DNA from: Rothia nasimurium
GTDB lineage: Bacteria > Actinomycetota > Actinomycetes > Actinomycetales > Micrococcaceae
Reading direction: 5' to 3'
Assembly (NCBI RefSeq): GCF_928382285.1
Contig: NZ_CAKMSS010000010.1
Location: 18,608 to 82,607 of the forward strand
Length of the DNA stretch: 64,000 nt
The notes beneath the pieces were generated by a model. That model saw only the letters and a list, made by a program, of their open reading frames with translations. It did not search any database and had not been told where the DNA came from. The position numbers and the translations under genes were made by a program. Of this stretch, positions 1 to 8,966 are shown in pieces (positions within the stretch are counted from its first letter, which is position 1; every line of letters starts with the position of its first letter).

Positions 1-238
1 TAGCCGAAGTTGAGCCAAGGTTCCACAGGGCAAAGAGCACCCGATAGGCAGCCCAGGAGCTTCCAATTGGCCGATGCACGGTGGATTCAAAATCGTGGGT
101 GATAGCAACCGAAGCGCGGTTGAGCGACATAGCTAGGAGCGTGGCGTCAGCGTTGACGGGCCCCTCTAACTTACCGATGTTCTCGGTGACCTGGTCAATG
201 AAAGACCAGTAGGTGTGGTTGCGGGGTGATGGTTCCAT
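1..238 (-). CDS. MarR-family transcriptional regulator (partial)
   Basis: The first 79 codons of a gene running off the left edge. The readable N-terminus (MEPSPRNHTYWSF..., then a segment with HRPIGSSWAAYRVLF) resembles the first helices of MarR-type winged-helix regulators, where a long helix leads into the 'aLwrvL' segment before the DNA-binding domain. The recognition helix and wing lie outside the window, so the assignment rests on the N-terminus only. It is divergent from the thiolase gene across a 176-bp gap, so it may regulate that gene; this is inferred from orientation. Confidence 0.6.
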   Translation of the reverse strand, partial: MEPSPRNHTYWSFIDQVTENIGKLEGPVNADATLLAMSLNRASVAITHDFESTVHRPIGSSWAAYRVLFALWNLGSTSA

Positions 239-331
239 TCCTTAAGCCTACTCACTGGGCGGCTGTGAGAGAAAAATAAGCCGCCTATTACAGGCTAAAG
301 CATGCGAGCAGCACCTTTCACCGGTCTAGTC

Positions 332-360
332 TTGACCGACATGGCGCCGGGGGCTAGTCT
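332..360 (+). promoter_or_regulatory. Candidate sigma-70-type promoter for the thiolase gene
   Basis: TTGACC (332-337), a 17-bp spacer and TAGTCT (355-360) sit 55 bp before the thiolase start, the right place for a vegetative promoter. It lies in the gap shared with the divergent MarR-type gene. Called by eye only. Confidence 0.45.
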
Positions 361-414
361 CTAAGAAAATCATGAGATAGCCGGTGCAGCGACGCTGCTG
401 CAGAAGGAAGAAAC

Positions 415-1611
415 ATGCAGACCCACAACAAGGACGTTGTCATTATCGGTGCTGCCCGCACCCCCCAGGGCAAGATTATGGGTGCCCTTTCATCTCTGAG
501 CGCTGTTGAACTGGGCACCCGGGCCCTGGCTCAGGCGCTCAAGGCCAGCACTCTAGCCCCTGAACAGGTTGAAGCTGTGATCTTTGGCCAGGTGGTGCAG
601 GCCGGTGCAGGGCAGAACCCCGCCAAGCAGACCGCAGGTGCTGCCGGTATCCCTGTGGCTACCCCGGCGGTGACGGTCAATAGCGTTTGCCTCTCGGGTC
701 TGCGCGCGGTGATAGATGCCGCCCGGCTCATCCGATCGGGTGAGGTTCAGGTCGCTGTGGCGGGCGGCCAGGAGTCCATGTCTCGTGCCCCTTTCTTACT
801 GCCGGATTTCCGCTCGGGCAGGGTCTTCGGCGCTACCGGCGTGCTCGATGCTGTTGAGCGTGATGCCCTCACCGATGCCCAGAGCGGGGAGTCGATGGGG
901 GTGCTGACCGAGGGGTCTAACGCCCGTTTTGAGGTGACCCGCCAGGAGCAGGACGCCATCGCGGCCGCTTCCCACCAGCGGGCCCACGCCGCGGCGTCCG
1001 CCGGGCTTTTTGAGGCCGAAATTGCCCCGGTGCAGGTGAAAGGACGCAAGGGGCAAGTCACCGAGGTCAGGGCGGATGAAGGAGTGCGTGAGGGAACCAC
1101 GGTCGAGGTGCTCGCTCAACTGCCGCCTGCTTTTGAGCAGGGCGGCACGATTACCGCGGGGAATGCTTCCCCGCTCTCTGACGGGGCAGCGGCCCTGGTG
1201 CTCTCAAGCCGCGAATTTGCTGAAGCAAACGGAATCAAGCCGCTGGCGACCGTCCTCGCCTGGGCTAATACCGCTGGCCCCGAGAACGTACTGCACTATC
1301 AGCCCTCCCGCGCTATCGCCGCTGCCCTTGAGAGAGCCGGGCTAACCGCGGCCGACCTAGACCATGTGGAAATTAACGAGGCTTTTGCAGCCGTTTCTAC
1401 GGTCTCTGCCCGTGAACTTGGTCTTGACCTGCAGAAGGTCAACCCCCACGGTGGTGCTATTGCTCTGGGGCACCCGGTGGGGGCGTCCGGTGCCCGCCTG
1501 GTGGTTCATGCCGCTCACGCCCTCAGCCAGAGCCCCGACGCTACCTATGCGGCTGTGGCCCTGTGCGGTGGTGGCGGCCAGGGCGATGCTCTGATTCTTC
1601 GCGCAGACTAA
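415..1611 (+). CDS. Acetyl-CoA C-acyltransferase (thiolase)
   Basis: A 398-residue thiolase, the normal length for biosynthetic or degradative type II thiolases, which condense two acetyl-CoA or cleave 3-ketoacyl-CoA in the cytosol. The nucleophilic cysteine is C92 in VNSVCLSG, and the catalytic histidine lies in NEAFAAV/GHPVGASGAR near residues 320-360. The second catalytic cysteine is C384 in CGGGGQG. The ATG at 415 follows an AAGGAAG ribosome site. It is a single-gene unit: a promoter candidate lies upstream and a strong hairpin follows. The sequence cannot separate acetoacetyl-CoA synthesis from fatty-acid oxidation, and no partner genes are adjacent. Confidence 0.92.
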   Translation: MQTHNKDVVIIGAARTPQGKIMGALSSLSAVELGTRALAQALKASTLAPEQVEAVIFGQVVQAGAGQNPAKQTAGAAGIPVATPAVTVNSVCLSGLRAVIDAARLIRSGEVQVAVAGGQESMSRAPFLLPDFRSGRVFGATGVLDAVERDALTDAQSGESMGVLTEGSNARFEVTRQEQDAIAAASHQRAHAAASAGLFEAEIAPVQVKGRKGQVTEVRADEGVREGTTVEVLAQLPPAFEQGGTITAGNASPLSDGAAALVLSSREFAEANGIKPLATVLAWANTAGPENVLHYQPSRAIAAALERAGLTAADLDHVEINEAFAAVSTVSARELGLDLQKVNPHGGAIALGHPVGASGARLVVHAAHALSQSPDATYAAVALCGGGGQGDALILRAD

Positions 1612-1635
1612 TCTCTTGTACTACGAGGTTAAAAC

Positions 1636-1664
1636 AGGTGGGGCCCGCAGAACGGGCCCCACCT
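1636..1664. terminator. Bidirectional terminator hairpin
   Basis: A perfect 12-bp GC-rich stem (AGGTGGGGCCCG and its complement) with the 5-nt loop CAGAA sits between the convergent thiolase and pyruvate oxidase genes. There is no long T-run, so efficiency is uncertain. Confidence 0.75.
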
Positions 1665-1684
1665 CTAGTTGTATGAGAACTAGT

Positions 1685-3439
1685 TTAGGTGAGCTGACGC
1701 CAGGCGCTGGCGTTACGCAGGTTAGAACGAGCCATTGCTACAGCTTCACCGGCCCCGCGGTTGAGGGCAATCTTTGAAAGTGAAGTTGCAAAACCAATAA
1801 TCTGTGAAGCTTCTACCTCAGGGGGCATGGAGAGCGCATTGGGGTCGGTAATGACCTCAACGAGGGATGGTCCCCGGTGGGCCAGGGCATGAGAGAGCGC
1901 CTTTTCGAGTTTCTGGGGGTCGGTAACGCGTTCTGCTTCAAAGCCCATTGCGGTAGCGATAGCGGCGTAGTTGGTGTCGGGCACATCGACCCCGTAGTCC
2001 TCGAAGCCCTGAACGAGCTGTTCGAGCTTAACCATGCCGAGGGTGGAGTTATTGTAGACCACGACGGTCAGGGGCAGGTTATACATACGGGCGGTCAGCA
2101 GGTCACCCAAGAGCATGGAGAGCCCGCCGTCACCCGATACAGAGATCACCTGGCGGTCAGGGGCGGAAACCTGAGCACCAATGGCGTGGGGGAGGGCGTT
2201 GGCCATGGATCCGTGCAGGAAGGAGCCGAGCAGTTCGCGCTTACCGTTGGGGGTGATGTAGCGGGCTGTCCATACGTTGCACATACCGGTATCTGCTGTG
2301 AAAATAGCATCATCAGCGGCCAGTTCATCGAGTAGAGCTGTGACGTACTCGGGATGAATGGGCCCCTTCTTTGAAGGCTTCTTGGTGTAGGCGCCCACAA
2401 CCTTGGTCATGATTTTTTCGTTCTTCTTCAGCAGCTGCTCAAGGAAGGACCGGTCTTTCTTGCGCTTAATGAGGGGTAGTACCGCGCGAAGCGTGGCTGC
2501 AACATCTGCCTCGACCAGTAGGCTCACATTGGTGCGACGCCCCAGTACCTGGGCGGAACGATCAATCTGGATAGTGTCTGTATCGGGTAGGAACTGATCG
2601 TAGGGAAAATCGGTGCCGAGCAGGAGCATCAGGTCTGCGTCTTTAAGGCCCTCAGCAGCCTCGCCGTAGCCCAGAAGCCCGGTCATGCCCACATCGAAGG
2701 GGTTGTCGTACTGGACGTACATTTTGCCCCGCATGGAGTGACCCACCGGCGCGGCGGCGGCATCGGCCAGGGCAACCAGCTCATCGTGGGCTCCCTTAGC
2801 CCCGATACCTGCAAAGATAGCGACCTTGTCTGCGGCATTGATGCGGTCGGCGATGTCGTGGACGGTTGCCTGGTCCGGGGTCATGGTGCCGCGGCGCATG
2901 TCGCCCCAAGCGGGTACGTAGTCTACGGCGTCCTCGGCAGCAATGTCGCCAGGGATTGAGACAACAGCAACGCCGCGGTTGGCGACGGCGTGACGCATCG
3001 CGGAATTCATGATGCGCAGAGTCTGAGCGGGGTTAATGGCCATCTCTGAATAGCTGGAGCACTCGGCGAAGAGGCGGTCGGGGTGGGTTTCTTGGAAGTA
3101 GCTGGTGCCGATTTGTGCTGAGGGGATGTGGGATGCAATGGCGAGGACGGGCGCACCCGAGCGATGCGCGTCGTAGAGGCCGTTGATGAGGTGGGTGTTG
3201 CCGGGGCCGCAGGACCCTGCGCATACGGCGAGCTTGCCGGTGACCTGTGCTTCTGCTGCCGCGGCAAAGGCGGCGACTTCTTCGTGGCGTACATGGACCC
3301 AGTCGATGCCGCCCTTGGCAGAGCCGCCGCTGGCACGGACTGCATCAACGATGGGGTTGAGGGAGTCTCCCACCACGCCGTAGATGCGCTCTACGCCGGC
3401 GTCTATGAGTTGCTGGATGAGTTGATCAGCGAGTTTCAC
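1685..3439 (-). CDS. poxB: Pyruvate dehydrogenase (quinone) / pyruvate oxidase
   Basis: A thiamine-diphosphate enzyme of about 584 residues that decarboxylates pyruvate to acetate (PoxB type, feeding electrons to quinone) or to acetyl phosphate (oxidase type). Visible features are the N-terminal ThDP-binding half with the activating glutamate in HVRHEEVAA, a central FAD/nucleotide-binding-like domain, and the C-terminal ThDP/Mg motif starting GDGGLSMLLGD and ending VVYNN. The GTG at 3439 is preferred over an in-frame TTG at 3454 because AAAGG lies 7 bp upstream of the GTG. The gene is flanked by terminator hairpins and so is probably monocistronic. The E. coli PoxB-like length favours the quinone-dependent form. 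Confidence 0.88.
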   Translation of the reverse strand: MKLADQLIQQLIDAGVERIYGVVGDSLNPIVDAVRASGGSAKGGIDWVHVRHEEVAAFAAAAEAQVTGKLAVCAGSCGPGNTHLINGLYDAHRSGAPVLAIASHIPSAQIGTSYFQETHPDRLFAECSSYSEMAINPAQTLRIMNSAMRHAVANRGVAVVSIPGDIAAEDAVDYVPAWGDMRRGTMTPDQATVHDIADRINAADKVAIFAGIGAKGAHDELVALADAAAAPVGHSMRGKMYVQYDNPFDVGMTGLLGYGEAAEGLKDADLMLLLGTDFPYDQFLPDTDTIQIDRSAQVLGRRTNVSLLVEADVAATLRAVLPLIKRKKDRSFLEQLLKKNEKIMTKVVGAYTKKPSKKGPIHPEYVTALLDELAADDAIFTADTGMCNVWTARYITPNGKRELLGSFLHGSMANALPHAIGAQVSAPDRQVISVSGDGGLSMLLGDLLTARMYNLPLTVVVYNNSTLGMVKLEQLVQGFEDYGVDVPDTNYAAIATAMGFEAERVTDPQKLEKALSHALAHRGPSLVEVITDPNALSMPPEVEASQIIGFATSLSKIALNRGAGEAVAMARSNLRNASAWRQLT

Positions 3440-3568
3440 GGGGCAACCTTTCAATAATCTGTACCCTTACTTTTCTACAGTCTACTCCTATCGATCTTGC
3501 TTTTGTTTATTCTTGAACTATCTATGTGGTCACGCGCCCCTGAGTGCTAGTTCACAAGAGAGGCGCAC

Positions 3569-3605
3569 AAAGGGCGGGCTTCCCGTAGAGGGAAACCCGC
3601 CCTTT
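3569..3605 (-). terminator. Terminator downstream of fumC
   Basis: A 16-bp stem with one mismatch or wobble (AAAGGGCGGG...CCCGCCCTTT) and loop GTAGA follows the fumC stop codon and precedes poxB on the minus strand, ending in TTT. Confidence 0.7.
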
Positions 3606-3647
3606 GCGTGCTCGGACGCTGGGAGCGTCCTTCGCTCGGTAGCTTGT

Positions 3648-5054
3648 TTAGAAGTTACCTAGCATCTTGGTGACGTCCAGAGCCTCATCAAGCTGGGCCT
3701 CGGTGACTTCACCGCGCTCAACGTAACCCAGGGCGATGACGGCCTCACGCACGGTGGTCTTGTTAGCCACCGAGTACTTGGCGATCTTGGCTGCTGCCTC
3801 GTAGCCAATTAGCTTGTTCATGGGGGTGACGGTTGAGGGGGATGCCTCAGCCAGGAAGCGGGCCCGCTCCACGTTGGCTTCCAGGCCGTCAATCATCTTG
3901 TCTGCCATCACGCGGGAGGTATTGGCCAGCAGGCGGATGGACTGGAGCAGGTTGGCAGCCATGACAGGGATACCCACGTTCAGCTCGAAGGCGCCGTTGG
4001 TGGAAGATAGGGCGATGGTGGTGTCGTTACCGATCACCTGGGCACAGACCATAATGGCTGCTTCACAGATCACGGGGTTGACCTTACCGGGCATGATGGA
4101 GGAACCGGGCTGCAGGTCGGGGATATGCAGCTCGCCCAGGCCGGTGTTGGGCCCTGATCCCATCCAGCGAATATCGTTATTGATCTTCATGAAGGAGTAG
4201 GCGATATTACGCAGCTGGCCGGAAGCCTCAATCAGGCCGTCACGGTTAGCCTGGGCTTCAAAGTGGTTGCGGGCCTCGGTCAGGGGCAGACCGGTTTCTT
4301 CAGCCAGCAGTTCAATGACGCGGGCGGAGAAGCCGTCGGGGGTGTTGATTCCGGTGCCCACAGCGGTACCACCCAGGGGAACCTCAGCGACGCGGGGGAG
4401 GGAAGCATGGATGCGCTCAACTCCGTAGCGGACCTGGGCTGCGTAGCCGGAGAACTCCTGGCCCAGGGTCACGGGGGTGGCGTCCATCAGGTGGGTGCGG
4501 CCGGACTTGACGACGTCCTTGAACTCCACAGCCTTGCGCTCCAGGGACTCGGCCAGGTATTCCAGGGCCGGGACCAGGTCCTTGAGCAGAGCCTCGGTAG
4601 CGGCCACGTGCACGGAGGTAGGGAAGACGTCGTTAGAGGACTGGGAGGCGTTCACATGGTCGTTGGGGTGGACCTCGACGTCCTGCCCCTCCAGAGCCTG
4701 GTTAGCCAGGGTCGCCAGCACCTCGTTGGTGTTCATGTTGGAGGAGGTGCCAGAGCCGGTCTGGAAGACGTCGATGGGGAAGTGCTCATCGTAGTCACCG
4801 GCAGCAACCTTATCTGCAGCATCGCGGATAGCGGCGGCGCGGGTGGCGTCAAGAACACCCAGCTCTTCGTTGGCGCTTGCTGCTGCCTTCTTAATGAGGG
4901 CCAGGGCGCGGATGTGGGCAGACTCCAGTGTCTGGCCAGAGATGGGGAAGTTTTCAACGGCACGCTGGGTCTGGGCGCGGTAGAGGGCATCTACGGGTAC
5001 GCGGACCTCACCCATGGTGTCGTGTTCAATGCGGTATTCAGTGTTTTCTGCCAT
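3648..5054 (-). CDS. fumC: Class II fumarate hydratase
   Basis: Interconverts fumarate and malate in the TCA cycle, as a cytosolic homotetramer. The signature [11 protein letters not shown] of the fumarase/aspartase superfamily is present, as are the N-terminal [15 protein letters not shown] segment and [17 protein letters not shown]. The ATG at 5054 ([15 protein letters not shown]) gives 468 codons, the family norm. An upstream in-frame start at 5093 would add 13 basic residues not expected in this family. No clear ribosome site precedes 5054, and a TAGACT element just upstream suggests a leaderless transcript. Confidence 0.96.
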   Translation of the reverse strand: MAENTEYRIEHDTMGEVRVPVDALYRAQTQRAVENFPISGQTLESAHIRALALIKKAAASANEELGVLDATRAAAIRDAADKVAAGDYDEHFPIDVFQTGSGTSSNMNTNEVLATLANQALEGQDVEVHPNDHVNASQSSNDVFPTSVHVAATEALLKDLVPALEYLAESLERKAVEFKDVVKSGRTHLMDATPVTLGQEFSGYAAQVRYGVERIHASLPRVAEVPLGGTAVGTGINTPDGFSARVIELLAEETGLPLTEARNHFEAQANRDGLIEASGQLRNIAYSFMKINNDIRWMGSGPNTGLGELHIPDLQPGSSIMPGKVNPVICEAAIMVCAQVIGNDTTIALSSTNGAFELNVGIPVMAANLLQSIRLLANTSRVMADKMIDGLEANVERARFLAEASPSTVTPMNKLIGYEAAAKIAKYSVANKTTVREAVIALGYVERGEVTEAQLDEALDVTKMLGNF

Positions 5055-5158
5055 ACTGCCTAGTCTAATACGCCGCCGTGACGGCTGTCGCACTGGCCGT
5101 AAAAAATGACGCGGTAGCAGACTGTGCCTTTGGGAGGAGCACCGCCTGGTTGGAGACT

Positions 5159-5782
5159 TTAGATAGTAATCAGCGGTGAGGAGGAGTAGACCAGGTCGGC
5201 CTTGCCGTCGGCCAGGTGGTAGAAGACGCCGATGACGGCCAAGGTGCCGTCCTCGATGCCTTCACGGATAATCCCGGACTGCTCGGCAATACGGGCTGCA
5301 GTCTGGCGGGTATGCTCCACCACCATATCGTTGATGGTGGCACCTTCGGGTAGCTCCGGTGAAATAACTGACGGCAAGATACCCTCCACCAGGTTGCGGA
5401 TAAACCCGCCGGGCATTTCACCCTCGACCAGGGCCTTGTGGGTGGCGGTGATAGCGCCACAGGAGTCGTGGCCCAGCACCATAATGAGCGGGGTCTTGAG
5501 CTCCCCACTGGCGTATTCCAGGGAGCCGAGGACGGCGTCGTCCAGCACCTGCCCGGCGGTGCGTACCACAAAGGCGTCGCCCAGGCCGAGGTCGAAAATG
5601 ATTTCTGCTGCCAGGCGGGAGTCGCCACAACCGAAAATTGCGGCGAAGGGGTATTGGCCAGCTACCAGTTCAGCGCGGCGGGCGGCGTCCTGATGGGGGT
5701 GGGAGCGGTTGCCCTCCACAAAGCGGGCATTGCCTTCAACGAGGCGTTCCCATGCCTGGACGGGGGTTTCGATGGCGGTCAT
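5159..5782 (-). CDS. Beta-class carbonic anhydrase
   Basis: A 207-residue zinc enzyme that interconverts CO2 and bicarbonate. The zinc ligands are C52 in CGDSR, H105 and C108 in HDSCG, with the D54-R56 dyad of beta carbonic anhydrases. GTAGQV-like and LEYASGEL segments also match the family. The start codon follows AAAGGA. The 3' end lies about 105 bp from the fumC start on the same strand, so co-transcription is possible. Bicarbonate supply for anaplerotic or purine carboxylation steps is the usual role. Confidence 0.95.
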   Translation of the reverse strand: MTAIETPVQAWERLVEGNARFVEGNRSHPHQDAARRAELVAGQYPFAAIFGCGDSRLAAEIIFDLGLGDAFVVRTAGQVLDDAVLGSLEYASGELKTPLIMVLGHDSCGAITATHKALVEGEMPGGFIRNLVEGILPSVISPELPEGATINDMVVEHTRQTAARIAEQSGIIREGIEDGTLAVIGVFYHLADGKADLVYSSSPLITI

Positions 5783-5886
5783 GGCAGGCGTCCTTTCGCA
5801 GCGGTTTAGCTTTAACCTAGCAATCTGCCCGGCCGGTGACGTGTGTAAGGCGAATTACATTTTACGGCAGGACGCCGGTGGGCGGC

Positions 5887-6582
5887 TTACTGAATTCCGC
5901 TTGAGGGAGTGGGAGAACCCGTGGAAGAAGGAGCCTTCATGTAGGCAACAGTAGCCTCAGCCAGGGCCTGGAACTCGGCTGCCTCAGCTTCGCCCTTGAG
6001 GATGACAGTGGTGCCGTCCACCTCACCGATGTAGAAGGTGGTGATCTTGTCTTTATCGTCAGCATCGACGAGGGAGCGCACGTCCCAGTCCACGCCACCA
6101 GCTTGCACCGTAGCCTCGGGTACAGCCTGCCCCACTGTTTGCGCAATCCAGGTTGGGTTGGTGTCCTGCGCCTGAATCAGCTCAATAAAGTCACTGGTAG
6201 GGGTGACCTGGCCGGTGGACCAGTAGTTGATGCCGTCTGCCTGGCCGGTGTTCCAGCGGGCGTAGTTGTAGTGCCAGCCTTCCTGCTCGGCGGCTGCAAC
6301 CGGGTAGCCTGCCTGGGCGCTGGCCTCGTAGGCAATCACGGGGAGGTCAACGGTGGGTCGGTAGGGGTTCTTGTTGGGCTGCGGCATCAACCAGATGACC
6401 GGCAGTAGCAAGAGCACCATGACGATCATCGAAATCACCATATTGCGGGCGGGCGCATTGATGCGGGCAGCCTGCTTTTCGGTAATTTGTGGGACTACCT
6501 GCTCTGTGGCGTCCGGGGCCTGGGTTTCAGGGGCGGACGCCTGTGGCAGGGGCTGGTTGCTGGGGTTAGTCGATGAAGTCAC
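5887..6582 (-). CDS. DUF4245 family membrane-anchored protein
   Basis: A 231-residue protein with a Pro/Gln-rich cytoplasmic N-terminus, one transmembrane helix at about residues 47-66 (ISMIVMVLLLLPVIWLM) and an extracellular domain of about 160 residues. This matches actinobacterial DUF4245 proteins, which commonly sit beside glpX. No catalytic motif is visible and the function is unknown. It is divergent from glpX across about 190 bp. The C-terminus ends in a Ser/Thr/Pro-rich tail. Confidence 0.85.
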   Translation of the reverse strand: MTSSTNPSNQPLPQASAPETQAPDATEQVVPQITEKQAARINAPARNMVISMIVMVLLLLPVIWLMPQPNKNPYRPTVDLPVIAYEASAQAGYPVAAAEQEGWHYNYARWNTGQADGINYWSTGQVTPTSDFIELIQAQDTNPTWIAQTVGQAVPEATVQAGGVDWDVRSLVDADDKDKITTFYIGEVDGTTVILKGEAEAAEFQALAEATVAYMKAPSSTGSPTPSSGIQ

Positions 6583-6771
6583 GCCTTCTATTCTGGTCTA
6601 AAGGGGGCGCCCTGTGCCACTTGCGAGCGAGAATTGCCGGCATCATCTGTGTCAAGTAGGGGCGCACCGGCCCGTAACACGGCGGGGAAGCGAGTACTCT
6701 AGAGTGTGGAGGCTGAGCGCCCCATAACAGGGAGCCAGCTGGCACTGTTAGAAGCTACTCGAAGGTGAGTC

Positions 6772-7767
6772 ATGTCAGAAGTAATGAACGAAGATCGTAA
6801 CCTGGCGCTGGAACTGGTGCGTGCAACCGAGGCTGCCGCTATTGCCTCGGGCCCGCTGGTGGGCGCAGGCGATAAGAACATGGCGGACGGTGCTGCTGTT
6901 GATGCCATGCGCGCTCGCCTTAAGACCGTGCACTTCAACGGCACCGTGGTGATTGGCGAGGGTGAGAAGGACGAGGCCCCCATGCTCTTCAACGGCGAGC
7001 AGGTGGGCGATGGCTCGGGAGCTAAGTTCGATGTTGCTGTTGACCCCATCGATGGTACCCGCCTGACCGCTCTGGGTATGGATAACGCGCTCTCCGTCAT
7101 TGCGGTAGCTGAAGGCGGCACCATGTTTGACCCTTCCGCTGTCTTCTACATGGAGAAGCTGGTTACCGGCCCCGAGGCAGCTGACCTGGTCGATTTGCGC
7201 CTGCCGGTCAAGCAGAACCTGCACCTGGTCGCTAAGGCTAAGGGCACCAGCATTAACCAGCTCACCGTCTGCGTACTGGATCGCCCCCGCCATGCCAAGC
7301 TCGTTGAAGAGATTCGCGCAACTGGCGCCCGTACCCGCATGATTCTTGACGGCGACGTTGCTGGTGCTATTGCCGCCTGCCGTGAGGGCACTGGCGTGGA
7401 TTTGATGATGGGCACCGGCGGTACCCCTGAGGGTATTGTGGCTGCCTGCGCTATCAAGGCCACCGGTGGCATTATCCAGGGTCGTCTTGCCCCTATCGAT
7501 GACGCTGAACGCCAGAAGGCCCTGGATGCCGGCCATGACCTGGACGCTGTGTTGACCACCGATGAACTGGTCACCACCGATAACTGCTTCTTCGCCGCAA
7601 CCGGCATCACCGACGGTAAGCTCCTGCGCGGTGTGCGTTACGGCCGCGACACCGTCACCACCCAGTCCTTGGTCATGCGTTCTAAGTCAGGCACCGTGCG
7701 CCTGATTGAGGCTGAGCACAAGCTCTCCCGCTACTCGGCAATGATCGCCGGGACCATGAATCGTTAG
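6772..7767 (+). CDS. glpX: Class II fructose-1,6-bisphosphatase
   Basis: A 331-residue gluconeogenic enzyme that hydrolyses fructose-1,6-bisphosphate. The GlpX metal-binding motifs are present: GEGEKDEAP at 62-70 and [10 protein letters not shown] at 91-100, followed by GTGGTPEG and a C-terminal RSKSGTVR segment. The start follows GAAGGTGAG. In many actinobacteria this is the only FBPase. The upstream neighbour is the divergent DUF4245 gene, and downstream there is an exceptionally long hairpin and a convergent gene. Confidence 0.96.
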   Translation: MSEVMNEDRNLALELVRATEAAAIASGPLVGAGDKNMADGAAVDAMRARLKTVHFNGTVVIGEGEKDEAPMLFNGEQVGDGSGAKFDVAVDPIDGTRLTALGMDNALSVIAVAEGGTMFDPSAVFYMEKLVTGPEAADLVDLRLPVKQNLHLVAKAKGTSINQLTVCVLDRPRHAKLVEEIRATGARTRMILDGDVAGAIAACREGTGVDLMMGTGGTPEGIVAACAIKATGGIIQGRLAPIDDAERQKALDAGHDLDAVLTTDELVTTDNCFFAATGITDGKLLRGVRYGRDTVTTQSLVMRSKSGTVRLIEAEHKLSRYSAMIAGTMNR

Positions 7768-7783
7768 GAATTTAGCTTCACAT

Positions 7784-7900
7784 AAGGGCAGGGGCAGATG
7801 CGCCCGAAGCCGACGTGGACCGGGGCTGGCGGTGAATCGCTTGCGAGTTCACGAGCCAGCGAGAGCGGCTGTCGGCGGGGTGCATCTGCCCCTGCCCCTA
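7784..7900. terminator. Long two-tier hairpin between glpX and the FemAB gene
   Basis: An outer stem of about 30 bp (AGGGGCAGATGC type, 7785-7815 pairing with 7871-7900, a few mismatches) encloses a second stem (GCTGGC-GTGAA pairing with TTCAC-GAGCCAGC, about 7825-7860). The element fills almost the whole gap between two convergent genes and is far longer than an ordinary terminator. A bidirectional terminator is the simplest reading, and a mobile palindromic repeat is an alternative. Confidence 0.65.
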
Positions 7901-7910
7901 TATCTATCCC

Positions 7911-8930
7911 TTATTTACCGATACGCGCCCGAACCTTACCGACGGCGTCCTTGGCCTTGGGGAGCAGGGTGCCGGTGGCGAACTTCTTGCCCTGAGCTAG
8001 GGCTTCGCGGCCTGCGCGGATGCCCTGGTAGGCCTTGTAGCCGAGGGCGGAGACGGGCAGGTCCCAGGTGCCGGGGTAGGCAACTGAGGTGCCGCCGAAG
8101 GACTTCTTGAACTTGGTGAAGCCTGCCCACTCGTGGTTGGGGTCGTCGTTGGGGGCGATTCCGAAGAGGTCCATGTAGCTCAGGCCCTTTTCTTTGGCAT
8201 CGAGAATAATGGTGGAGAGCAGCGGGTTTCCCACCTGTAGTTTTCGGTGTTCGAATGAGGTTGCCGCATGGGCGTAGACGCGGGTGTCGTCTGAATCGTA
8301 GGTGAGGGAGGCACCGATAGGTTGGCCATCTACCTTAGCGATGAACAGGGTAGCGGCGTCCGCGGGCATAAGCACCTGAGCAACTCTGGTGAGGTAGTCG
8401 TCCTGCTGACGGTTGAAGCCAGCACGACCGGCGGTTTCGTCGAGGTATTTGAGCAGAATCGTGATGTCTGCGGGGTTCTGAGATTTCTCGAAAGTCACGC
8501 CCTTCTTATGGATGTTCCGGTGCAGGTTGCGGTTGGTCGATTTCATGTCTTTCAGAATCTGATCTTCAGATTGGGTGAGATCAATAATCTGAGTGTGTGA
8601 GGGCTGCACCTGGCGGGGTGAGAGGGTGAATCCGCGGGCGGCGAGGAAGGCTTCACCGCTCTGCGAGCCCCAGATAGAGCTGTTGATGGGCTCAACGCGG
8701 ATGAACCAGCACTTGTTGTCGGTGGCTACGCGTTTCATATCTGCGATGGCGGCGTCGAAGGCGGCGGCGCTGTCGGCTTCGGGCCCGTAGGGGGCGTAGA
8801 GGTAGCGGCCGGTGGAGCCGCCTTCGAGGGTGGCCATGTAACGCCAGCCTTTACCTTCGCCACGGAAGACCTGATGGCCGTTGGCTTCTTGGAGCTGGGC
8901 CCAAATATCTGACTGCAGAATTGTACTCAT
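7911..8930 (-). CDS. FemA/FemB-type peptidoglycan bridge aminoacyltransferase
   Basis: A protein of about 339 residues with the tandem GNAT-like fold of Fem transferases, which add amino acids from aminoacyl-tRNA to the peptidoglycan stem peptide. Supporting segments are DIWAQLQEANGH at the N-terminus, MKSTNRNLHRNIHKKGVTF, ADAATLFIAKVDGQPIGASL and GLSYMDLFGIAPNDDPNHEWAGFTKFK, typical of FemX/FemAB. The amino acid added cannot be read from sequence. The ATG at 8930 is chosen; a GTG two codons upstream is possible and neither has a good ribosome site. It lies 36 bp downstream of the LCP gene, so the two are likely one cell-wall operon. Confidence 0.85.
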   Translation of the reverse strand: MSTILQSDIWAQLQEANGHQVFRGEGKGWRYMATLEGGSTGRYLYAPYGPEADSAAAFDAAIADMKRVATDNKCWFIRVEPINSSIWGSQSGEAFLAARGFTLSPRQVQPSHTQIIDLTQSEDQILKDMKSTNRNLHRNIHKKGVTFEKSQNPADITILLKYLDETAGRAGFNRQQDDYLTRVAQVLMPADAATLFIAKVDGQPIGASLTYDSDDTRVYAHAATSFEHRKLQVGNPLLSTIILDAKEKGLSYMDLFGIAPNDDPNHEWAGFTKFKKSFGGTSVAYPGTWDLPVSALGYKAYQGIRAGREALAQGKKFATGTLLPKAKDAVGKVRARIGK

Positions 8931-8966
8931 GGGCACCAGCTTACCGTTTTGCTGTAGGTCGTGGGG

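Noticed and set aside
1877..3457. Several plus-strand open frames across the pyruvate oxidase gene
   Set aside because: They are shadows of poxB in other frames, with Gly/Val-rich meaningless translations.
4263..5063. A 266-codon open frame on the plus strand
   Set aside because: It is antisense to fumC, whose motifs are clear. It has no homology-like features or ribosome site and arises from GC-rich codon bias.
6772..7536. Minus-strand open frame of about 250 codons over glpX
   Set aside because: Antisense to a complete, motif-bearing glpX; no start signal.
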